Below are positions 44,826 to 54,115 of a stretch of 64,000 nucleotides of DNA, in pieces. Both the position numbers and the translations under genes were made by a program. Every line of letters begins with the position of its first letter. The first letter of the stretch is position 1. This DNA comes from Chloroherpeton thalassium ATCC 35110 (GTDB lineage: Bacteria; Bacteroidota; Chlorobiia; Chlorobiales; Chloroherpetonaceae), in assembly GCF_000020525.1 (NCBI RefSeq), contig NC_011026.1, forward strand, positions 3,020,001 to 3,084,000. Reading direction: 5' to 3'. Under the pieces are notes generated by a model that did no database searches, was not told where the DNA came from, and worked only from the letters and a program-made list of their open reading frames with translations.

Positions 44826-45813
44826 CGGCGCGGTTACGGGAATCGGAAGCCTGCCGCTCGGCAATGCGAACGACGCGGTTGAAACGGTCACTCGCTATGC
44901 GCCCGAATTTCCGTTCTGGCCGCAATTGCCCAAACGAGCGCAGGCCGAACTGATGCTCGAACACGCGCTTTTTCCGTTTATGGAATTTTTTCAGCCGTGC
45001 CAAGCCAAACGGTTCGGCTACGAATTGACGGAAGATAAACCGGAGGCGTTTTCGGCTGCGTTGAAAAAACATGACGGCGCGTTAAGCGAGGAAAATGCCG
45101 CCGGATTTTTCGCTTTTGAAAACGCTTTTGCAAAAGGAGCATTCGCGCAAGCAAAAGCCGTGAAAGGTCAGCTTGTCGGCCCCGTCACGCTGGCATCGCT
45201 CCTTTTTCAAAAGGAAAAATCATTTCTTTCCGACGACCGACTTTTTGCGCAAGTTTTGGACATGCAGCGCAAGGCGGCTTTATGGCAAATTGAACGGCTC
45301 GGCAAACTCGGCCTGCCCGTCATCGTTTTTTTTGACGAACCCGCGCTGATGTTGCTTTCTACGCCAGCGTATTCAAGCGCCGGGTCGGGCGTTCTTGAAG
45401 GCTTTGCAAAGATGATTTTCGAATTGAAAAATACGAGCGCAACGATAGGCGTACATTCCTGCGCAAGCGTCCCTTACAACTTGATGCAAAACACCGCCGC
45501 CGACATTCTCTCGTTCGACGCCGACCTTGACCTTGAAACATTTGCCGGCGACTCGGACTTTAACGGCTTTGTCGCGGGCAACGGCCTTGCCGCTTACGGC
45601 CTTGTGCCGAACGACTCGGAAAAACTGCAAACCCTCTCCGCCGCCGCGATTTTTGAGCGTTGGCAAAAAGCGTTCGGTCAAACGGGTTTCAAGCAAATCG
45701 TTGAAAACGGATTTGTAACGGCCTCGTGCGGCATGGGGTTGCTCGGCGAAAACGAGATGATAAAATCGTTTGAATTGCAATCGGAGGTTTCAAAACTTGT
45801 GAAGAAAATATAA
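44797..45813 (+). CDS. Core-MetE-like methyltransferase (UROD/MetE fold)
   Basis: A 338-residue protein resembling the C-terminal catalytic half of cobalamin-independent methionine synthase. The zinc ligands are present as His220 and Cys222 (GVHSCASVP) and Cys311 (ASCGMGLL); FFDEPAL is at about 178-184. It lacks the N-terminal folate-binding half of MetE (full MetE is about 750 residues). Short core-MetE enzymes may use methylcobamide or other donors. Its ATG lies inside pabBC, so the two are probably co-translated, which suggests a folate/one-carbon link. Substrate is inferred. Confidence 0.75.
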   Translation: MRNLRIPKPNGAVTGIGSLPLGNANDAVETVTRYAPEFPFWPQLPKRAQAELMLEHALFPFMEFFQPCQAKRFGYELTEDKPEAFSAALKKHDGALSEENAAGFFAFENAFAKGAFAQAKAVKGQLVGPVTLASLLFQKEKSFLSDDRLFAQVLDMQRKAALWQIERLGKLGLPVIVFFDEPALMLLSTPAYSSAGSGVLEGFAKMIFELKNTSATIGVHSCASVPYNLMQNTAADILSFDADLDLETFAGDSDFNGFVAGNGLAAYGLVPNDSEKLQTLSAAAIFERWQKAFGQTGFKQIVENGFVTASCGMGLLGENEMIKSFELQSEVSKLVKKI

Positions 45814-45968
45814 TTTTGCAACAAAATGAATTCAATCAGGTATCACAACCATTATTTGGTAAGATATATTGATTATCATTTTTATTATCTCGGTCATGAT
45901 GGCCGAATTTTTAGACGACAGCGAAACCGCATTCCCTTACAAAAAATTCAACAAAAAAACTTACAACT

Positions 45969-46469
45969 ATGGCAACTATCACATTCAAAGGCAACGCTAT
46001 TCACACACTTGGCGACCTTCCCGCCGTCGGTTCACAAGCACCGGATTTTGAACTCATCAAATCAGATCTTTCCAAAGCAAGCTTGAAAGATTTTGCCGGT
46101 TCAAAAGTGGTTTTGAACATCTTCCCAAGCCTTGATACTGGCGTTTGCGCCGCTTCGGTCAGACGATTCAACTTGGAGGCCGCAAACCTTCCGGGAACAA
46201 AAGTGCTTTGCATTTCGCGCGACTTGCCGTTTGCGCAGTCCCGTTTTTGCGGCGCGGAAGGCATTGAAAATGTCGTCACGCTTTCCGACTTCGCTACCGG
46301 CGATTTCGGCAAGGCTTATAACCTCACCATGACCGACGGGCCGCTTGCACACTTGCACTCACGCGCCGTCGTCATCGTGGACGAAGACGGCAAAGTGGTC
46401 TACACCGAACAAGTGCCGGAAATCGTGACCGAGCCGAATTACGAAGCTGCTTTAACCGCTTTGAAATAA
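45969..46469 (+). CDS. tpx: Thiol peroxidase (2-Cys atypical peroxiredoxin)
   Basis: A 166-residue thioredoxin-fold peroxidase that reduces hydroperoxides using thioredoxin. The peroxidatic Cys60 is in PSLDTGVCAASV and the resolving Cys94 in SRFCGAEG; the spacing matches E. coli Tpx. The N-terminal ITFKGN and C-terminal VTEPNYEAAL are conserved. Peroxide defence suits an anaerobe exposed to traces of oxygen. It is probably monocistronic, with a stem-loop after it. Confidence 0.95.
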   Translation: MATITFKGNAIHTLGDLPAVGSQAPDFELIKSDLSKASLKDFAGSKVVLNIFPSLDTGVCAASVRRFNLEAANLPGTKVLCISRDLPFAQSRFCGAEGIENVVTLSDFATGDFGKAYNLTMTDGPLAHLHSRAVVIVDEDGKVVYTEQVPEIVTEPNYEAALTALK

Positions 46470-46485
46470 GTTGTTTTTATCGTAG

Positions 46486-46505
46486 GGGCGAAAAATTTTT
46501 CGCCC
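46486..46505. repeat. Perfect 20-base palindrome in a GTAGGGGCGA repeat
   Basis: GGGCGAAAAATTTTTCGCCC is fully self-complementary and is preceded by GTAG. A second unit beginning with the same GTAGGGGCGAA follows about 40 bases on, so the two look like members of one REP-like dispersed family. Confidence 0.6.
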
Positions 46506-46528
46506 GTACAGGAAGTTCAATGTTGTAG

Positions 46529-46556
46529 GGGCGAACCGATGTGTTCGCCCTTTTGC
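46529..46556 (+). terminator. Stem-loop after tpx, from a REP-like repeat unit
   Basis: GGGCGAAC (46529-46536) pairs perfectly with GTTCGCCC (46543-46550) across a 6-base loop and is followed by TTTTGCATTTTTGC, so it can act as a terminator for tpx. It starts with the same GTAGGGGCGAA as the palindrome upstream. Confidence 0.6.
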
Positions 46557-46673
46557 ATTTTTGCGGTGAAGTCGGCGCCGCTCAATCACCGAGAAAAGGA
46601 TGTCGTTGTTCCTTCCGGCGGAGTCGAAGGGAATGGCATGACAAGCTTCCGCTGATCATTTTGCACAAAAAGC

Positions 46674-46715
46674 AAAAGCGCCTTCTCCGATTGGAAAAGG
46701 CGCTTTTTTATTTTA
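46674..46715. terminator. Bidirectional terminator between tpx and aclA
   Basis: AAAAGCGCCTT (46674-46684) pairs with AAGGCGCTTTT (46697-46707); an inner TCC/GGA step extends it. A T-run follows on the plus strand, and the minus strand reads CGCTTTTGCTTTTTG, so it can end the aclBA message as well. Confidence 0.82.
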
Positions 46716-46738
46716 AGCGAAACGATAAACTCGTTTTT

Positions 46739-48592
46739 TTATTTGCCTTCTGTTTCAGGAAGAATCATATCAGGCACTTCTCTTGGCTCACGAACCGCAT
46801 AGTTAATGAGGTAATCATAAACGCGAATGAGACGAGCATTTTGTTCCTGCTGGTCGATCCAATGGCCGATCATACCGATGGTTCTTGCGAGAACGAAGAA
46901 GCCGTTCAAGGTATGTGATGGATAGCCGAGATCAACCAAAATACAACCCATTGCCCCGTCAACGTTGAGAATGAGATTGTCTTTTTTGCCTGTAGTCACT
47001 TTTTCAACTTCAAGCGCGAAGTTCAAAACTGGCGTGTGAAGTTTGGTTTGATTTTTCACATAATCAACCAAGTATTTCACGCGGCGATCCGGATTTTTAA
47101 GGCTCTTGACACGGTGGCCAATCCCCGGAACCGGGCCAACATTTTTCTTCATCCATGCAAGGAAGCCCGGAATATCGTTCGGATATTCATCGGCGCCCAT
47201 TTTGAAGTATTTACCCGCGTTTGTAACCGCGCCGCCGAAACGAGGACCGATCATGGTCATACCGGCAGAAACAGCTTGCGGCAAGTCAATACCTGCGCAA
47301 GAAGCGATAATCGCACCGAACGCACCAGAAACTGCCGGACCGTGGTCTGCAGAAATCATGATAATGCGCTTGATAATTTCAGCTTCTTCTTGACTTGGAA
47401 GTCTCTTACCCCAAAGAAGTCCGATAGTATGCTCAATGCCATAACCCTTTTGGCAAAGCTCGGAAGCTGCGTAGCCCATGTAGCGAGGCTCTTCGCCGCG
47501 GTCATCCGCAATGGTGGTACGAATGAGCGGTTCGACAACCACTTCACCGGCCTTCATGACTTCCTGAACCTTCTTCGGCAATTCCGGTAGAACGCTTTCA
47601 TCCAAATCGGCTTCCGCCTTAATTGAGCCTTCAGCTTTTAATTCCTCATAAACTTGTTTGATGCATTTGCTCAACCCGCCGAACGTATCGGGCACAAGTG
47701 CGCCGGCATCTTTCATCGCCTGCATTTTAGAGCGCGCAGAACCAGCACGGCCTTTGCCTTCTTTTGCTCCAGCATGGCCGAATTTCATGCCTTGCGGCAA
47801 CACTTCTTGGCAAGTACCACCGACAACCCCGATCAAGCGAATGCGGCGTTTTTTCGCAGCGAACCACTCTGCCGCTTCCTCTTCTAAGCTTCCACCGACC
47901 TCACCGACGATAACGACAGCTTTGGTATCGAGATCTTGCTCAAACATTTCAAGGTAGGTGACAAAGTCAGTTCCCGGATAAGCGTCTCCACCGATGCTGA
48001 CTGTTGTTGAAATACCGTCGCCGTTTTGAGCGCAAAGCCACATGGTTTCGTTTGAAAGACCACCAGACTTGGTGATAACGCCGAATGAACCTGGGCGATA
48101 GAGTAAGCACTTTTTCAAGTTGTTAAACTCACCACCGATCACGCCCAAGCGGCAACCACCAGCAGTCAAAATACCGATCGATGATGGGCCGTTGAAAATT
48201 TTGCTATTTTGTTTGGCAATCTTGGCCAGGCGTCTGGCATCTTTTTCCGGCACGCCTTCCGTAATCATGGAAACGAGCTTAATATTCTTAGCCTCAAGTG
48301 CTTCTTTTGCTGCACCAAAAGCTCTTTCAGCACCGATATAAATTAACGCCGTATCGATATTCGGATGCTCGCTTAAGGCCTCGGAAAGCTGCGAGTAGAC
48401 CGGAATGTTTTCAATTTTAGCGCCGTGGAAAATTTCTTTTTGTTGACCTTGCTCAGGTGGATAAACAAAAGCCTGTACGGTTAAACTTTTTTGTACCAGA
48501 AAATCGAATTCCGCCATTCTTTTAGCTGCATTCAAGCCAGCCCGCCCACCAATAATGACAACACGAGTATCTTTTGAGACTAGTATGCTCAC
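46739..48592 (-). CDS. aclA: ATP-citrate lyase alpha (large) subunit
   Basis: The 617-residue subunit has an N-terminal CoA-binding/succinyl-CoA ligase-like part, the phosphohistidine segment GMKFGHAGAKEG with His273, and a citrate-synthase-like C-terminal domain (GIGHRVKSLKNPDRR). With AclB it cleaves citrate with ATP and CoA into acetyl-CoA and oxaloacetate, the step that lets the reductive TCA cycle fix CO2. It starts at GTG (MSILVSKDTR). The two-subunit form is the one known from green sulfur bacteria. aclB is immediately upstream, giving the order aclB-aclA. Confidence 0.97.
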   Translation of the reverse strand: MSILVSKDTRVVIIGGRAGLNAAKRMAEFDFLVQKSLTVQAFVYPPEQGQQKEIFHGAKIENIPVYSQLSEALSEHPNIDTALIYIGAERAFGAAKEALEAKNIKLVSMITEGVPEKDARRLAKIAKQNSKIFNGPSSIGILTAGGCRLGVIGGEFNNLKKCLLYRPGSFGVITKSGGLSNETMWLCAQNGDGISTTVSIGGDAYPGTDFVTYLEMFEQDLDTKAVVIVGEVGGSLEEEAAEWFAAKKRRIRLIGVVGGTCQEVLPQGMKFGHAGAKEGKGRAGSARSKMQAMKDAGALVPDTFGGLSKCIKQVYEELKAEGSIKAEADLDESVLPELPKKVQEVMKAGEVVVEPLIRTTIADDRGEEPRYMGYAASELCQKGYGIEHTIGLLWGKRLPSQEEAEIIKRIIMISADHGPAVSGAFGAIIASCAGIDLPQAVSAGMTMIGPRFGGAVTNAGKYFKMGADEYPNDIPGFLAWMKKNVGPVPGIGHRVKSLKNPDRRVKYLVDYVKNQTKLHTPVLNFALEVEKVTTGKKDNLILNVDGAMGCILVDLGYPSHTLNGFFVLARTIGMIGHWIDQQEQNARLIRVYDYLINYAVREPREVPDMILPETEGK

Positions 48593-48661
48593 TTTTGATA
48601 AAAATTTTTAGTTGTTGATGTTAAATCCCACATAAATCACATAAGCAATGGCGCGTTGTTT

Positions 48662-49858
48662 TTACGAGCTCAATGCCATGTCAACGATATCTGTCATCGG
48701 CATAGTACGGTCATAGACATTGATGTCAAATCCTTCTTCACGCAAAGCACGCATCATTTCCAAACCTGCGGCTTCATTTGGTCCGCCGCGGCGCACCCAA
48801 ATCTTGACATCTTTCAATAGACCACGGTCTTTACTATCTCTAAAGCCATTAATGATACCGTTAAATGTGGCTTTAACATCGGTGAAGTTTGCAATCGCGC
48901 CGCCGACAATAATATGTTTAATATTTGGCAACGCACAGATGGTTTCCGTAAGCGCTTCAACAGCCCAATCTGGTGGATCACCCGAATATTCAGCGTAGTT
49001 GGCAATAGTGCCCCCTCTTGCAACCACAGCATCTGAATAAAATACGGAAGCGCCTCCACCTGCCGTGAGCAGGGCTATTTCACCGCCTGGAACTTCAACA
49101 AACTTCACTGAACCTTTAATGCGGGAGTCAATATCCATAATTTGCAACTCAGCATCGGTGTAGGGACGGCCAATTTCAGAGGTTGGCTTGAAATCCCAAT
49201 CGGGATGACGGAACCGGGCGTCCCAATCAACGTTCATTACTGCATCCAATGCAGCAAAACGCATGTCGCTTTTGCGAATGACCAATGGGTTAATCTCAAT
49301 GTTTTGCGCATCTTCGTTTTCATGGCAAAGCACCAAACGGCTGGCGATTTTAGCCACACGCTCAGCAATTTCACCTTCAAACCCTGCATCATGCGCAAGC
49401 TGAATCAATTGTTCTTTGGTTGGCTGTTCGTCAACATCGAATGTGATTCGTTGTACCTTATCCCAGTTTTCCTCTACATCAATGCCGCCGTATTTGCTCA
49501 AAAGCAAATCCGTTCCTTGACGATGAGAATTAATTGATAGGTAATACTCTTCATCATGCTCAAGCTGTTCGGCGATAATGACCTGCTTAATGACTGTTGT
49601 GCCAACTTTTTTGCCGATCATCTCACGAACTGCTGCATCAGCCTCCTCAAGGTTCAGCCCGACTTTTACCAAACCGAGCTTAAAACGACCTCCGATAGCT
49701 TCATGCGCCTTCACCACAAGTTTGGACTCTTTCATCCATTTGTTTGCTTCGGCAAGGAGCTTGAGCCTATCGGGGTTCATAATTACCACGTAGGATGGCA
49801 CTGGAATTCCCCATTTCTGGAAAAATTTCATTGCCGTTCCTTCAAGAATTTTTGCCAT
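48662..49858 (-). CDS. aclB: ATP-citrate lyase beta (small) subunit
   Basis: The 398-residue subunit resembles succinyl-CoA synthetase beta, with an ATP-grasp N-terminal half (VVKAHEAIGGRFKLGLVK) and a C-terminal CoA-ligase-type half with LTAGGGASVFYSDAVV and an AEYSGDPPD loop. It grips ATP and phosphorylates the large subunit during citrate cleavage. It precedes aclA by 69 bases on the same strand and is the first gene of that unit. Length matches the Chlorobium AclB (about 397 residues). Confidence 0.96.
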   Translation of the reverse strand: MAKILEGTAMKFFQKWGIPVPSYVVIMNPDRLKLLAEANKWMKESKLVVKAHEAIGGRFKLGLVKVGLNLEEADAAVREMIGKKVGTTVIKQVIIAEQLEHDEEYYLSINSHRQGTDLLLSKYGGIDVEENWDKVQRITFDVDEQPTKEQLIQLAHDAGFEGEIAERVAKIASRLVLCHENEDAQNIEINPLVIRKSDMRFAALDAVMNVDWDARFRHPDWDFKPTSEIGRPYTDAELQIMDIDSRIKGSVKFVEVPGGEIALLTAGGGASVFYSDAVVARGGTIANYAEYSGDPPDWAVEALTETICALPNIKHIIVGGAIANFTDVKATFNGIINGFRDSKDRGLLKDVKIWVRRGGPNEAAGLEMMRALREEGFDINVYDRTMPMTDIVDMALSS

Positions 49859-50018
49859 AGTTATTGGTTAATTTGATGTTTTTTATGTTTTATCGGAAAT
49901 GCAAGTAAAAACTTCGCAAAAGGTGTATAAATAAAGAAAGTGAAACAATTAATCAAAACATCTTTGTTTAAATTCTTTGCTGGCTATCGATATTTTTAAT
50001 AAACCAACCTTACCTCTT

Positions 50019-50735
50019 ATGAAAATGTTGCTTCGCCTTCCTGTCATCACGCCGCTACTGCTGCTCTTGTTATGCTCACCGCTTGCGTATGCAGAATCTA
50101 ACATATCACACAAAGTTTCACAATACTATTTTGTGAAAGAAAACAATTATTCTGACGCCTCAGAAGACATCTATAGCCCCAAATATATTCCAATGAATGG
50201 CATTTCGGGAAGTGTTGGACTCACAAATACTGGATTTACAGCTTCATTTAATTTTATCCGGTTGATTTCTCCCGACTTAATTGGTTTTGCCAGTTTGTGT
50301 GTTAGTGCCGCCGGAGATGAAGACGAGCAAGAAACTTACGATTATTATACAGGAGAAAAAATCGCGCTAAATAGAGAAAAATCTATGCTTTTGCTTCCCA
50401 TCACCATTGGCGTTCAACAACGGCTTTTCAGACATGACATCGAAAGCACGTTGCGCCCATTTGTTGAAATTGGCGCAGGCCCAACTTTTGGGCTCATTTC
50501 CGATTATGATGATAACTTCTTTGAAACGTTTACAGGCGCGGCTAACTGGGGAGTTAATGGCTTTGTTGGGGTTGGCGCCTATTTTGGTTCAAATCCTACT
50601 TCGCTTCAAGGCATTACGTTCAGATATCAATTCAACTATTTTGCTAAAAGTGTCGAGATTATAGAGGATACACCCAGAAGATTCTTTGGAAACATTTCAC
50701 TGAATATCGTTTTCGGCATGTTTTTCTTTGAGTAA
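50019..50735 (+). CDS. Outer-membrane beta-barrel-like protein, unknown
   Basis: I use the ATG at 50019 (238 residues) because it begins a clean signal peptide (KMLLRLPVITPLLLLLLCSPLAYAES); a TTG 14 codons earlier is less likely. After cleavage the protein alternates aromatic and polar residues (GISGSVGLTNTGFTASFNF, FVEIGAGPTFG, GVGAYFG) and ends in a beta-signal-like NIVFGMFFFE, as outer-membrane barrels do. No named family is recognised. It is divergent from aclB and convergent with nuoN, so it is probably monocistronic. Confidence 0.65.
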   Translation: MKMLLRLPVITPLLLLLLCSPLAYAESNISHKVSQYYFVKENNYSDASEDIYSPKYIPMNGISGSVGLTNTGFTASFNFIRLISPDLIGFASLCVSAAGDEDEQETYDYYTGEKIALNREKSMLLLPITIGVQQRLFRHDIESTLRPFVEIGAGPTFGLISDYDDNFFETFTGAANWGVNGFVGVGAYFGSNPTSLQGITFRYQFNYFAKSVEIIEDTPRRFFGNISLNIVFGMFFFE

Positions 50736-50760
50736 CTTTGTATCGGTCTTCGTATCCACA

Positions 50761-50793
50761 AAAAAGCCGGCCTCAAAAGACCGGCTTTTTTAT
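50761..50793. terminator. Bidirectional terminator between the barrel gene and nuoN
   Basis: AAAAAGCCGG (50761-50770) pairs perfectly with CCGGCTTTTT (50781-50790) with a 10-base loop; T-runs follow on both strands. On the minus strand it closes the nuoA-N operon. Confidence 0.9.
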
Positions 50794-50814
50794 TTCTTAT
50801 GGAACCGAAACTTT

Positions 50815-52353
50815 TTAGTTCATCACCACCGCACCGATGATTTTAACAGATTCTTCCGCTAAAACTGACAACGGGGTGAAGTATAAACCGAACACAACCG
50901 TCAGAATCATCAAGAACGCAACCAGCGCATTTGAGAGCATGCCAACATTAAACTCAGTTTCTGATCCGTCCTCAGATTCGCGGAGATACATATTGAGCGG
51001 AATCTTAAAGTAGAAGTACAAGGACACAACGCTTGTTAAGACGCCAATCACGGCAAGCCAAACGAAAACAGGTCCTTTGGCAAGCAACGCTGAGAAAATC
51101 ATCAGCTTTCCGATAAAGCCGACAGTTGGCGGCAGCCCAGTTAAAGAAACGAGGAAAATGGTCAGCGAGGCAGCTGCAAGAGGCATCTTTTTCCCCAAAC
51201 CTTTATAATCATTTACATCGTCGCTACCTATTTCATTGGAAATTAAAATAATGACGAAGAACGCACCAATATTCATGATGGTATAAGCCGCAAGGTAAAA
51301 CAAAGTAGCCTGCGTGCCTAAATCATCCGCGACAATGACGCCCAACAAAATATAGCCAGCGTGAGCGATTGAAGAATATGCCAAAAGTCGTTTCACATTT
51401 GACTGCCAAAGCGCCACCACATTACCCAGCACCATCGAGACAACGGAAACCACCGAAAGCAAGGTTACCCAATCAAATGCAAGTAAATCTGTGGAACCTG
51501 CTCCGGTCGGAATGGTAACTCTGAAAAAGCGAATCAACATGGCAAAACCAGCAGCTTTAGAACCAACAGAAAGATATGCCGTAATTGGCGTCGGGGCACC
51601 TTCATACACATCTGGTGACCAGAAGTGGAATGGGACAACACCCGCTTTATAACCGAATCCACCCAAAATCAACAACGAACCCAACATCAATGTGATGGAA
51701 TCAACTTCGTTGTGTTTCAAGAACTCATTGATCGCAAAAATGTTCGTCTCACCGGTGAGGCCGTAAATGATTGAAAAACCATATATCATCAAGCCCGAAG
51801 AAACCGAACCATAAATAACATATTTCAGACCAGCTTCCGATGAACGCACTTGACCTTTCAGGTAACCAACCAAGATGTAGGAAATGATGCTAACCATTTC
51901 AAGCGAGAGGAACATCATCAAAAGATCGGTTGATGATGCCATCAAAAACATGCCCAAGACCATCGCCACAATCAGCGAGTAGTATTCGCCCAAACTTCTT
52001 GACTCCGGCAAATTGACTTCTACCGAATCAATAGAAATCAACACGGCAAAAACACCCGAAACGATAAACAAATACTTAAAGAATATCGCAAACGGATCGA
52101 CCGCATACATGCCCAAGAAGAACTCATCCGGTGGAATCGCATGTTGCAAATAGACAAAGTAACCGGAAATGATTAACCCGATGACGGAAACCGCCGGAAT
52201 AATCGTCCGCTTGCTTGGAATCCGAAATAGGTCAATTGTCACCACCAGTAAGAAAAGCCCTGAGAGAAAAATCTCCGGCACAAACGCTGATGCGCCGGTC
52301 TTTAACGCTCCAATTAGTTCCTGTATCTCACCTGCTGAAGGTACCTGAAACAT
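50815..52353 (-). CDS. nuoN: NADH-quinone oxidoreductase subunit N
   Basis: A 512-residue antiporter-like membrane subunit of complex I, with about 14 hydrophobic segments. It contains LGGFGYKAGVVPFHFWSPDVYEGAPTPITAY, carrying the key lysine and the proton-path motif, and YSSIAHAGYILLG. It is the last gene of an 11-gene operon and is followed by a terminator. With NuoL and NuoM it forms the proton-pumping arm. Confidence 0.96.
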   Translation of the reverse strand: MFQVPSAGEIQELIGALKTGASAFVPEIFLSGLFLLVVTIDLFRIPSKRTIIPAVSVIGLIISGYFVYLQHAIPPDEFFLGMYAVDPFAIFFKYLFIVSGVFAVLISIDSVEVNLPESRSLGEYYSLIVAMVLGMFLMASSTDLLMMFLSLEMVSIISYILVGYLKGQVRSSEAGLKYVIYGSVSSGLMIYGFSIIYGLTGETNIFAINEFLKHNEVDSITLMLGSLLILGGFGYKAGVVPFHFWSPDVYEGAPTPITAYLSVGSKAAGFAMLIRFFRVTIPTGAGSTDLLAFDWVTLLSVVSVVSMVLGNVVALWQSNVKRLLAYSSIAHAGYILLGVIVADDLGTQATLFYLAAYTIMNIGAFFVIILISNEIGSDDVNDYKGLGKKMPLAAASLTIFLVSLTGLPPTVGFIGKLMIFSALLAKGPVFVWLAVIGVLTSVVSLYFYFKIPLNMYLRESEDGSETEFNVGMLSNALVAFLMILTVVFGLYFTPLSVLAEESVKIIGAVVMN

Positions 52354-52415
52354 CCTGTAAAATTTTTTTCAGTTATAAGTATTTAACATCCGTGCACAAA
52401 CTGCCCGTCCATAAA

Positions 52416-54053
52416 TCAATTCATTGCAACACTACTAACGGTCGTGAGAACATCTACAAGCTTATTAATGCTTTCTGTCATTAAGCCCAAAACCGGCATT
52501 GGATAAATTCCAAGGAAAAGCACAATGATGCCAAGAGGAATCAACATAGATAACTCGCGAGCATCCACATCATTTTTCCCTGTCCAATCGTGGAAATGAA
52601 TTTCTTGATGACCATTTTCATCCTCATGCAATTCATACAACGCATCTGGACGACGCTTGCCTAAGAACATGCGCTGCAACGACCATAAGAGATACGCTGC
52701 ACCAAACACAATACCAAGTACGGAAACCATCGCAATTGGGCGAGTAACTTCTGAGCTGAAGCTACCAACGAAAATAAAAGCTTCTGAGATAAATCCGCTT
52801 AATCCAGGCAAGCCAAGAGAGGCAAAGAAAGCCATCGTCAAAATGCCTGAGTAAACTGGCATGTAAGAAGAAAGACCACCGAATTTTTCAATCTGACGGC
52901 TGTGAGCACGGTCGTAAATTACACCAACCAATAAGAAGAGCATCGCCGTGATCGTGCCGTGGTTAAACATCTGAAACAATGCGCCAGACATACCTTCAGT
53001 GTTGATAGCAGCCATGCCGAGCAACACATAACCCATGTGACTGATGGAAGAATAAGCAACCATCTTTTTCAAGTCAAGCTGCGCAAGCGCACACAACGCA
53101 CCATATATAATATTAATCGCACCGAACACACCAATGACATACGCCAAGTCGGTGAAGACTTCAGGGAAGAATGGGAAATTAATACGAAGCATGCCATAAG
53201 TACCGAGCTTTAGAAGCACGCCCGCAAGAATAACAGAAATCGGAGTTGGTGCTTCAACGTGAGCGTCTGGCAGCCATGTATGGAACGGAAACATCGGAAC
53301 TTTAATTGCAAACCCAACAAACAGCGCGATAAACGCCGCATAGCGCCAGAAAGTGCTTTCAGGGCCAAAAATTGAACCTGGAATGTAATTGGCTTGGTCA
53401 ACCATAGCCACCATGCTGAATGTATGATTACCAGTTGCTGGATCAATGACGCTGAAGTATAAACCAATTAAAACGAGAAGCATGAACACTGAACCGAACA
53501 AGGTATAAAGGAAAAACTTGATCGCTGCATATTCTCTATTTGGACCACCCCAAATACCGATTAAGAAGTACATCGGAAGAAGCATGATTTCCCAGAACAC
53601 ATAGAATAGGAAAAAGTCAAGTGCCACAAAGCAGCCCATCATGGCCATGCTAAGCAAATTATAAAGCAGAAAATATCCTTTAACCTGCTTTTGGATTGTC
53701 CAACTGGACACGACACCAATGATGGAAATTAATGCGGTGAGCAAAACCATCGTGATGGAAAGACCGTCAACACCGAGGAAATACTCAATATTCAATGTGC
53801 CGAACCGGCCAAAGTTTAGCGTAATCCAATCCAAACGCTCAACGAACTGAAATGTCTCGCTGACATTACCATTGCTACCGGCTACAATACCAGGCATCGT
53901 TTTATCATACCCTTGCCATAAAATAACAGACAGAACACCCTGTGCAATGGCCGCTGCTAAAGAGACAAATCGGATGATTTGTTTCTGAGAACCGGGAATT
54001 GCTAATACAATGACAAACGCAATAATCGGCAAAAAGACTATTAGTGATAGCAT
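52416..54053 (-). CDS. nuoM: NADH-quinone oxidoreductase subunit M
   Basis: A 545-residue antiporter-like subunit with about 14 membrane segments and the motifs VGFAIKVPMFPFHTWLPDAHVEAPTPISV and YSSISHMGYVLLGM. The C-terminal about 70 residues include an acidic stretch with His (HEDENGHQEIHFHDW), somewhat longer than usual. It lies between nuoL and nuoN, as in most nuo operons. Confidence 0.96.
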   Translation of the reverse strand: MLSLIVFLPIIAFVIVLAIPGSQKQIIRFVSLAAAIAQGVLSVILWQGYDKTMPGIVAGSNGNVSETFQFVERLDWITLNFGRFGTLNIEYFLGVDGLSITMVLLTALISIIGVVSSWTIQKQVKGYFLLYNLLSMAMMGCFVALDFFLFYVFWEIMLLPMYFLIGIWGGPNREYAAIKFFLYTLFGSVFMLLVLIGLYFSVIDPATGNHTFSMVAMVDQANYIPGSIFGPESTFWRYAAFIALFVGFAIKVPMFPFHTWLPDAHVEAPTPISVILAGVLLKLGTYGMLRINFPFFPEVFTDLAYVIGVFGAINIIYGALCALAQLDLKKMVAYSSISHMGYVLLGMAAINTEGMSGALFQMFNHGTITAMLFLLVGVIYDRAHSRQIEKFGGLSSYMPVYSGILTMAFFASLGLPGLSGFISEAFIFVGSFSSEVTRPIAMVSVLGIVFGAAYLLWSLQRMFLGKRRPDALYELHEDENGHQEIHFHDWTGKNDVDARELSMLIPLGIIVLFLGIYPMPVLGLMTESINKLVDVLTTVSSVAMN

Positions 54054-54115
54054 GTTTTCCTATGATATGTGTTTTTGTTTACCTAAATAAGTTCTTTACA
54101 AACAAGCCTGATAAG

